64,000 bases of DNA, from contig NW_020312125.1 of NCBI RefSeq assembly GCF_002999335.1, positions 1 through 64,000 of the forward strand, written 5' to 3'. Shown piece after piece: positions 55,901 to 64,000 of this stretch (the stretch's first letter is position 1; the number at the start of each line of letters is the position of its first letter). The stretch is from Cyclospora cayetanensis (taxonomy: Eukaryota; Apicomplexa; Conoidasida; Eucoccidiorida; Eimeriidae). The notes under the pieces were generated by a model. The model made no database searches. It saw only the letters and a list, made by a program, of their open reading frames with translations, and was not told where the DNA came from. Made by a program: the position numbers and the translations under genes.

Positions 55901-57111
55901 CATGCTGATAATTCTGAATTTGCAGTTGCTCTTACACCGGTGCATGGTGTAGACAATCAGCCTGAATTCATGTCGGGGCGCAAGGGATTAAAATCCAGGA
56001 TGTTAAGCTTCTTTGGCGCTCACACAGTGTAGCCACGCATATTTCAGGCACCATTAGTCTAAACTGTAAGCCAGGAAAAATCAAAGATCAGGAAATTGCC
56101 TCTTTCGGGCAGTGATGCCCGAGTTCGTTGTAGTACGATGCTGCTCTAACGGGTGCCAGAGCCGTGCTCTAGTGCTGCGAACTTCGCGCGCATGCCGTGA
56201 ATGCTTTTAGCCCTTTCACAAGGAAGGTATTTAATTTTGCAAGCAGTATTATTCCTGTGGGGGCTTCATGCTTAAACAGGTGGGTGCACGCCTATTGAAC
56301 ACAGGGGCACTAAGTTGCAAATGAGCCTTTTGCTGAGAGGGTTGTTCTATTTGCAGTAGGCGCACAGGCATCAACCTGCCTTTACATGGCCCCATGTGGA
56401 TTCTACGTTCATGAGGGGGGCGCGTTTAGCATTGCTGGTGCGAACAAGGCCACCGCTCGCTGCGATGGCGAGGGCTGAGGCCGTAGGCATCGATCTATAT
56501 TAATCCCTACATAGTCGTGCGTACAGAAGCAATTAGTTACGCTTAACGGCAGCCACACACGTGTCCATTTAGGGAACTTCGTGAGGTTTTTCTGGGGTGT
56601 AGATATATAAGGCCGTGTGTGCAGCCGAGCCAGAGGCTATAGCTACAGCGGCGTGCTGCTCCTTCACACGGCTTGAGAGGTGAGCCCCTCTGTTAAAGTG
56701 TGCTCGACGGCCACCCCTTGTTTTTGCCTTTCTTTTATTTTTGGAACCCCGTTAGATGGATGACGGGAGTAGAGCGTCTCTTCACGCCATGGTGGCGCGC
56801 TCATATTTCCGTGTTCTGTGCTACCCAAATTGCCCACTTGCGAACATGTCCTTTTGCGGCAGTAGCATCTGCACTGGCTGAAGAAGGGAAAGAACCGCGG
56901 ACTGCTTAGCCCAGAAAACGAGCATATGCTGCCAGCTGACTGCATGTGCCAGCCACCAACGTGGCGGTAGCCCCAGCTGCCTGTATATATACAAGGGGCC
57001 TCCCCCCTCCCGTGCCCCTCCCCCTATAGTCCTTGAAGCTCTTCTCCCTGAAGCACCTCTCTTTCTCTCTTTTCTCCATAATTCTGGCACGGGTCTTGCC
57101 GATAGAATCTA
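52954..57111. other. 4.2 kb gene-poor, repeat-poor stretch
   Basis: AT-rich, with few simple repeats and only short frames on either strand. I looked for reverse transcriptase, RNase H, integrase and transposase motifs and found none that hold up. The right end is the 3' flank of the VTC gene. Confidence 0.45.
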
Positions 57112-60100
57112 TTATAGGTCCCTTGTCCGGGGAGGCAGCTGCTCGGAAGAGTGCGGGGGGTGGGTGGGCGCAAAGTGTGCGGCACGTTCTTCCTGCTGCC
57201 TGTGGAGGACGTGCCTTAAACCTATATCTGACTGCAACAGAAGCGCCAGGACTGTAGCAATCCCAGCAGCAACAAATGCCAATAGTGGCCCCCACCTGGA
57301 ATCGATCCGCTGCTGGATGTTCGCTGCACTAGCCTTAGCGACCAGCCTGCACGCAAGCGCAGCAAACAGCGAAAGCAAATGAACTTGTATGCCACGGGGG
57401 GCACCAGAATTCACTCCCCGACCAGACCCATATACAGGCACTAGGCCTCCGCGACTTGCAAAAAATGAAGAAAGCAGCGTTGTGCCTCGATTTTATGGGA
57501 GTGCATTAAGGTTTGCGAGTGGGGAGAGGGAGACACTGTTCGTCTGTCACAGAGGAACGCACAGTCCACTATGAATGTCTGTTCTGCAACAGCCTCGAAT
57601 TCAATGCAGTCCAAGCAATATTCCAGCCTTAAGAATTTTAGCGGCGTTTGCGTCCGCATTGTCTCACCTGGATATGCGATGGCAGCGATTGCGGTAGATG
57701 ATGTAAGCGCCAGTGCAGATGAGCACACAGGCTCCAGCAAGGATAAGTACAATCCCTATGTCCCAGGCCCCCGTTAGCGTTTCTAAGCATCTGCGCACAG
57801 AAGCAGACGCAACCTGCGGATGATGCCCCCTTCCTTTTCCGGTAGGGGCAGCAGCAAATTTAGAGGGCGTCTTATTCAGGTGCAGCACGAGGGCAACCGT
57901 AAGCTTTCGGGGAGTGGCGCGACGAGGGAGAGAGACGAAATTCCCTCTGAACCCTTTTCATTATTATGCCATAAATGCCAGATGCTGGAGGCGGCTCCTC
58001 TTCACCAAAGCCCCAATGCAAGTGAACCCTGCCAGAGTGGCCAGACACCGGGAAATCCTACGCTACAAGAAAAAAGTGCAAGACAGCAGCTCTTGCGTTC
58101 CGGGTGCGAAGTGCGTCTGCCGCCGCTTCACCAAACACACGAGAGCCCCGCAGAAGTAGCAGAACGGTAGAGAAGAGACCCCTACGCTGCCCGCCAAGTG
58201 TACAGCGAGCTTACGCGAGACTGGCACCTGCCAAGTAGAGACCCTTTTGAACATAATGTAGGAAAGTACGCTCCCCGGCAAATGCGATCTTGGGATCGAT
58301 CTTGCGAACTGTCCTTACGTGACGGCGGAAGAGCCGACGCCGTAGGGAATCTGTGCTGCTGATTGGGAGGTCACCCTTTTCGGGGGGGTACCCATCATGA
58401 TGAGCGTCTCCCTCGACGAAGGTGCTGTCGCGAATATCGCGAAGCGCCTGCTGCTGCTGCAACTGCTGTTCCTTCTGCAGCCACTGCAACGTGCGGTGCG
58501 CGGCCGCTTGCGATATATCTTCCTGCGCGCACGTGCAAACAAGCGCCTGTTTGGAGGATAGCAGCTCGCAGAAGAACGAGGCTTTAGGCAATGGAGCTCC
58601 TGTACAGGACCGCCTCGAGGAGACGTCCAGCTTGAGAGAAGACTGCGCGACGCCGTGGGCATCGTCCTTGCAATGCGCAGCTTTTCCCCGAGCTAACGCT
58701 TAGAGCTTACCCAGTCTCCCAAACCGCTAGCAGCCGAATCCCCGACGCCTACAGCACACAGGACGCCATGCGGCATGCATGCATGCATGCATACAGGTAG
58801 GTTCGTTTAATACGAGACGGCGAAACCTTGCTATCCCACTGGCGCATGGCTGGCTAGCGAAGCGCCTGCGGCTATTTCTGCCTCCTTTGGAGCTGTGTTC
58901 GTTGCGCTTGCGTGTGAAGCCCCGTTACGCACTGGCCTCCAGCGCTTTCAAGATTGCACCCACGCACCGATCGGCAACAGCGAGCGACGCTTCCACCTGC
59001 TCATCCCCGCTGCCTCGGATTGAAGGGCGTGCTGCTCGGCAAAACTACGGGTAAGCGGCGTGAGAAGGCTGTCCGCGCTGTTACGGACAGACTCGAACAG
59101 CGAGGCCCCTATGACCGGCGCACGCAGGGTGTCGCCGCGTTGCTGCTGGTGGTGTTGTTGCTGCTGCTGTTCGCTGGGAACTGCTAGCGGCTGCAGCCAA
59201 TGAGGCAGCAGTCCGCTGCTGATCTTGTCACGATGCAGGAAGGCCATGCCGTGCTGGAACTTTGAAAACTTGTAGACTAAGGCTAAGGCAAAAGCAAAGC
59301 GCCCATGCAACACAAAGGCTTCCGCAATACGCCTTCGATTGGGGGCTAGGCAGAGCAAGGGTGTTATGGCAGAAAGCTGGATTCCAACAGAAGAGGCATG
59401 CGCTTGCTTCAAGCAGCTCATGCCTCCGAAAAAAACCTCTTCTGCTGCGCATTACAGGTGTAGGGTCTCTCTCTGGCTGCTGCTGGATTCTAAAAAGCTC
59501 TAGGAGGAAACGGCGATGGCGCACTTGCGTCTGAGAGGAGCAGCATGCTCTGTACCCAGGTGGGCGGAGGCTCTTGCTGAATCTTGACTTCCAGGATGGC
59601 ATACGGGAATCGAACAACTTCGTCCTGGGGCACAGGTCGCAAGAAGGCCGTTGAACCACTCCGGATGGGCCATGTGGTGTCACGTGCACGCGAGAGCTTG
59701 CACTTGCGATCAGCAGTTCCCCCCACATCCATGAAACAGGCACCATGCAAGCGCTAGCATGTAAAAGAGGAGTTGGAGACAACACCCAGGAGACAGCGCC
59801 TTACCTTTCCCAGCAGCTCGTCCGCCAAGCGGCACCAATTAGAACCGCTTTCCTCCTGCCGTTGGGGCCTAAACTCGTTTACCATGCAGAGGTTCGTATC
59901 CAGGGAAATTCGCACCTAAAAACCGCATTGCATGCATTGCATACAGACAGACATACATAAGCACACACGGGGAAAAACGCTAAAGGCACAGAAGCAGGGG
60001 ATAAAGAATTTCTGCGATCAAATTTTCCACGTGCTGCAAAACGCTTCGCCGAGAGAGGCACGCCGCGCTGCATCCAGCGGCTCTCCGCAACGCTGGAGTG

Positions 60101-63100
60101 CAGAGCATCTGAAGAACGGAGAAACGGCCTGGATGTCGACTCTCTCTCAAAGCCAAAGGATATCTTGACAGGCGCTCGAGGGTCGGACTCCCCCCCTGGC
60201 ACGCGAAGTGGGGCGAAGTTCGCCCACGCATGCGAAAAACTGCTGACGAGAGAATACCAGAAGCCCGCGGAGGGAGAGTGGCAGCTGAGTGGCGTCGATC
60301 TGCCTATTCGGCGCATGCATGACACTTCTCTGCCTTCGCTCACTCACCTCGTTAGAGGTCGCCAACTGGAAGGCAGCACGCAGGTAGCTCGTGCGCAGCT
60401 GCACGCACATGCAATCGGCGCTTGAAGAATACCCAAAGAAACATGAGAATCTCCCTCTTGTTTCTTTTGCTTTGGTCAATTCCCTCTTCCTCCTCCCATC
60501 GTTTCTTCTTTGCACCATAGAACGCACAGGCGGAAGAGGCTTGTTTATCCCTAGAGCCATAAAAGACGCTGCTCTGGTGCTTCCAAAGCCCCTAGACCCC
60601 TCGAGTACCCATAAGAACAGCGCATTTCTCCGGCCTCCCTAAATCCGTCTCTCATCCCTGGAGCTGTCTCTCATCCCTAAATCCGTCTCTCATCCCTGGA
60701 TCTGTCTCTCATCCCTAAATCCGTCTCTCATCCCTGGATCTGTCTCTCATCTCTCATCCCTGGATCCACCCCTCATCCCTGGATCTGTCCCTGCAGCCTG
60801 AAGGGAAGCGTGGCGACGCGTCATAACACCGCACCTACCATGGGCTGCAGCTCGTGTTCGGCGATTTCATCCTGAATCTCGCTGCCGAGCGCGATTGCCT
60901 TCTTCAACTTTGGATCCTTGGCAATGAACGCTGCAGCCTCCTGCTCCGCTGGACAGGCTCCCCCCATCACCGCCTCCGTCTGAGTGCTGGATCCTCCACT
61001 TGAGGCCTCTGACGCCCTTTGATGAGCTTTGACAGAGTGTTGAGACACTGCCTGAAAATTCGAGGCCTCAAGAAGGAGGTCACGGGTGTTGCGTTTCAGT
61101 AGCATGTAGGGCGCAACAAGGCGCTGGGGTATGACGAAGCGCTGCTTTGTGCTACTTAGCCCACTCCAAGACTCATGATGCGTCTTCCTGCGATTATAGT
61201 AGCAGCCGCGCACACATATGGCGTGCCTCTCTGTCTCGCTTTCTGTCTCTCTCTCGCTTTCTCTCTCTGGCACTTTTGCGCTCACGTCTGCGCATGCATG
61301 CGCGCGCGCTTGCGCGTGCTTGTCGTCCTCCCGGCTGCCCTCTAGCCAGATGCTGCGACGTCGTGCTGGATGAAATTAGCAGCGAAAATGAAGGGAATAC
61401 AAGACGGCGCGTTAGCGCCACCTTACCGCTCGATAAAGATGTTCTCATCCGGGCCGTTGTTATTCGATCCGTACCAACGAAATCGCAGCAGTTGGGCGCC
61501 TTCGAAACGGCGAATACGGCGCTCATAGCAGTAGGCATCTGAGCCGTAGCAGCAGCACACATACACATACACATACACATGCGCATTCTGATTCCATGGT
61601 GTCAACAGGCAGTGCGCATGATAATATACAAAGACCTCCGCAGGGGGGGACGCGTTACAACGCGGAAGCTGGTGTATTACTGGATAGATACATGTGCACA
61701 AAGAAAAACCATCGACATATACATATTTGTGTGCATGTACGTGTATGTATATTGATCAAACGGACAACAGGCCATAAGGAATCTGCACAGCCACCTTTGA
61801 CCTCTGGAGCCGCTAGCTGCCTGCCCGTTGCTGGAAGGGCCGCTCATTTCTTCTACACTCTAGTGCCTATATCCGTGCTTTTGCTTGCAGGGATAGAACA
61901 CACAGCCGTAACTGGTGAAACTCATAAAACCCCTCAAGTTTCCTCCCGACGGACCAGCACTATCAAAGTACACAGAAGCCACCATTTGCGTTGGTGCAGT
62001 TTTGCACGAAGGCAGCAGGTGGCCTTCTTTAGACGCCTCCGTGCCGAGCAGTGACGCTTCCTGCGCACACAAGGGGAAACCACGTCACCGCATGCAGTCC
62101 AGCCGTGGGTGCTAGCAAAAAAGTGCTGCTTTATGCAGCCCCTTAAAACAATGGCGATTATTCCAAGAAGCCGACGGCCTCCCCGCAGATGCGCTCTCGC
62201 GCAAGCCACGAGCACTGAAACGGTTGACGATGCTCTCAAAAGGGGACGACTACACGCGCCGAATACTGTCTTTGAGTCTCGACTCGGGTGGCTTCTAGAA
62301 TCTAGCGAGCAAGCGTTTCCCAACGCAATAGCATATACGTCGCGCTAGGAGTGTATGCAGTATGCACATGGCCCTCACCAAGTCCTTGTCGGAAGCCCCG
62401 AAGACCAAAAACGGTAAATGGCGAACAATTAGGCATTGCGCGCGAACCTGCACATACATACACACACAGACACAAATGCATGCGAAAATATGCAAGTAGC
62501 GATGCAACTGGCTGATATATCCGTGCATCTGAAGATTGGCCCCCGAAAATGTACTGCGACCATCGGAGGGTGCCCAATGTGTCTGGCTTGTGCGTTGAAA
62601 AGGCACTTCCATACGCCCTTAAGAAGCGTAGAGGCCTCATGCAATGCAGAATGAGAACGGGGTGGAGGAGCGCAGAGGCTGCCATAAAGCGAATGTGCCA
62701 AGGATGACTGCCGAAAACACGCAGAACAAGACCCCCTTCTCCGTCGTGTTTCTGCATAATGGCGAAAAAAGCTAGTCTCTAGGAGCCTGTTTCGTGGCAT
62801 AAGGACTCGCTGAGCTCACAATGTTCTCTGGTCGGATCCAATACTTGGTGGTCAGACGCACAAAAGAGTCTGGAGGTTTCCAGGCTTCCGATCCTAAGTG
62901 CTTCCCCTCCTGAAGACACAACAACAGCCCTCCGAGTCCACATAGGCGAACCCTACAACGAGAAAGAGATGCCGCGTGCAGCATGCGTGGCATGTTAGCT
63001 GTCAGGAGGCGCCGCTAGCAACTGGCAGCTGCTGGCGAGCTGCCTCTTGCAGAGGGTGCCACGGGAGTCGTTTTCAAAGTTTGACCGGTCATGAGGATTT

Positions 63101-64000
63101 CGATGGTGCTGTAGTTGCGCACTCCTCTCCCCACCACACTGACTTTGCTTAAGCAAGTCGCAGGATTGCCAGATCAACCCTCCCTACGCCAGCAACCGCT
63201 TGCGCTAGGAGCGCGATACACAACACACTGCCTGGCCTGGTTCGCGTAGAAGACGCTACGTTTAAAAGCGAGCTGCGACACTCACGAGCTTGGATCTGTA
63301 CTTTCCCCAGAGAAGCGATAACATCAGCACAAGTCGCTCTAGATCTACATTGCAGTACGCCTCTTTTAGCAGCGAAGTTGAGAACCACCTCGCGGTCTTT
63401 GCCTGCAATCCCAGAACAAAAATGCGCCTAGCGGACGAAATGCGAGTGCTCCCGAAAGCCAAATACAAGAAACTTGCAGCTTGCTGCACATTAGCACGAC
63501 TCCCCCTCATGCGTGTAACTCGGCAAAGACAACTTGTGGAGGACGCGTGGATCAAGAGCGAAGAAGAAACAGTGCCCAGGAAACTGAACGCATCTAAGGG
63601 CCAGACTCAGCGCACAACACAGCACGTCCTTCGAAAACAACGCACTCCGGTGAGTAGGCGGTCAAAGTGGGAGCAGAGGGAAAGGAGCGCCTTGTGGTTT
63701 GTTCGAATGTACAAGTCGAGATGGACGATCTCTGCATCAGCACACGCAACCATGAGTGTGACTTAAAAGCTGTTACAAGAAATATGCGTTTTTTGGAAGC
63801 AAAGACAGGGGTTTCGCTGCGCATAAAGTCAAGTGTAGCAGCTCTTCGTGGCTTCAATACACCCCCGTCCCTCCTCCTTCCCGCCCAAGAAGAAGCTCTC
63901 CCGTAACGCCTTTTTCAACTGGATAGTGGTGCAAGAAGCAGGATACCGGCAGACTGTTCTTCGATCAGAGGCTCTTCATCCCCCAATAGTTCGGAGTGCT
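57112..64000 (-). CDS. SPX-VTC-DUF202 polyphosphate polymerase (5' partial)
   Basis: Exons: possible 63947 to beyond the edge, 63731-63646, 63402-63286, 62909-62820, 62447-62379, 62060-61931, 61538-61427, 61187-60839, 60398-60348, 59915-59805, 59702-59525, 59276-58968, 58599-58215, 57946-57668, 57346-57112; all defined joins are in phase (over 830 residues). The SPX end shows EIVHLDLYIRTNHKALL. The VTC tunnel has TTKYWIRPENI, LLRFRWYGSN, FIERKTHHESW, RTSYLRAAFQ, RISLDTNL, FPYAILEVK and YKFSKFQHG, so the Lys/Arg/Glu residues that bind ATP and polyphosphate in yeast VTC4 are kept. DUF202 follows: KIDPKIAFAGERTFLHYV and two further membrane segments. VTC enzymes make polyphosphate from ATP and move it into acidic vacuoles (acidocalcisomes). 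The start lies beyond the right edge. Gln runs interrupt the linker before DUF202. Confidence 0.9.
58773..58792. repeat. (GCAT)n palindromic microsatellite in VTC intron
   Basis: Five GCAT units between the exons ending at 58968 and starting at 58599. Confidence 0.85.
60635..60795 (-). repeat. 19-bp tandem repeat with telomere-type units in VTC intron
   Basis: Alternating 19-base units TCCCTAAATCCGTCTCTCA and TCCCTGGATCTGTCTCTCA form a 38-base higher-order repeat (about four pairs with one interruption). The whole array lies in the intron 60399-60838 of the VTC gene. On the transcribed strand the first unit contains TTTAGGG. Confidence 0.9.

Noticed and set aside
60147..60560. 137-codon minus frame around a VTC exon
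   Set aside because: Only the 17 codons 60398-60348 match the VTC family; the rest of the frame is intron.

Overview
The window is nuclear DNA of a coccidian apicomplexan, most likely an eimeriid (Eimeria or Cyclospora type); genus is not settled by sequence alone. The signs are intron-dense genes with short exons, long Gln/Ser/Asn/Ala runs written in CAG/AGC/AAC codons, many TA, TG, CTTT and GCAT microsatellites, TTTAGGG telomere-type units inside an intron repeat, and typical alveolate genes (SPX-VTC-DUF202, metacaspase, CDPK-like EF-hands). I see no bacterial operons, insertion sequences, CRISPR arrays, rRNA or convincing tRNA.

Layout. 1-8.7 kb: a hypothetical ORF, a possible two-exon KOW-like gene, an HMG-box protein (minus, 4270-4572) and about 4 kb without genes. 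8.7-16 kb (plus): a Gln-rich ORF running into exons of a metacaspase domain whose catalytic His and Cys are both replaced. 17.2-20.0 kb: a HotDog thioesterase (minus) and a four-exon STEEP1-type protein (plus). 21.6-25.6 kb: the C-terminal exon of a RING-finger protein and a Ser/Asn/Gln-rich protein with a Tudor-like start (both minus). 26-27.4 kb: a dense simple-repeat island. 27.6-29.3 kb: an EF-hand protein (plus). 30.5-31.6 kb: a HIT hydrolase (minus). 31.6-37.1 kb: gene-poor. 37.1-42.1 kb: a mitochondrial-looking thioredoxin-fold protein without active-site cysteines (plus). 43.3-51.4 kb: CDC48/p97 in 18 exons (minus), reconstructed end to end. 52.4-53.0 kb: a possible small membrane protein (minus). 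53-57.1 kb: gene-poor. 57.1 kb to the right edge: a VTC-type polyphosphate polymerase (minus), continuing beyond the window.

Exon joins were made by eye from splice signals, reading phase and family conservation. CDC48, HIT, STEEP1 and VTC (except its first exons) are phase-consistent throughout. The metacaspase-like and thioredoxin-like models each have unresolved joins. Neighbouring genes share no obvious pathway. CDC48 and the RING protein both belong to ubiquitin biology, but nothing here links them directly.
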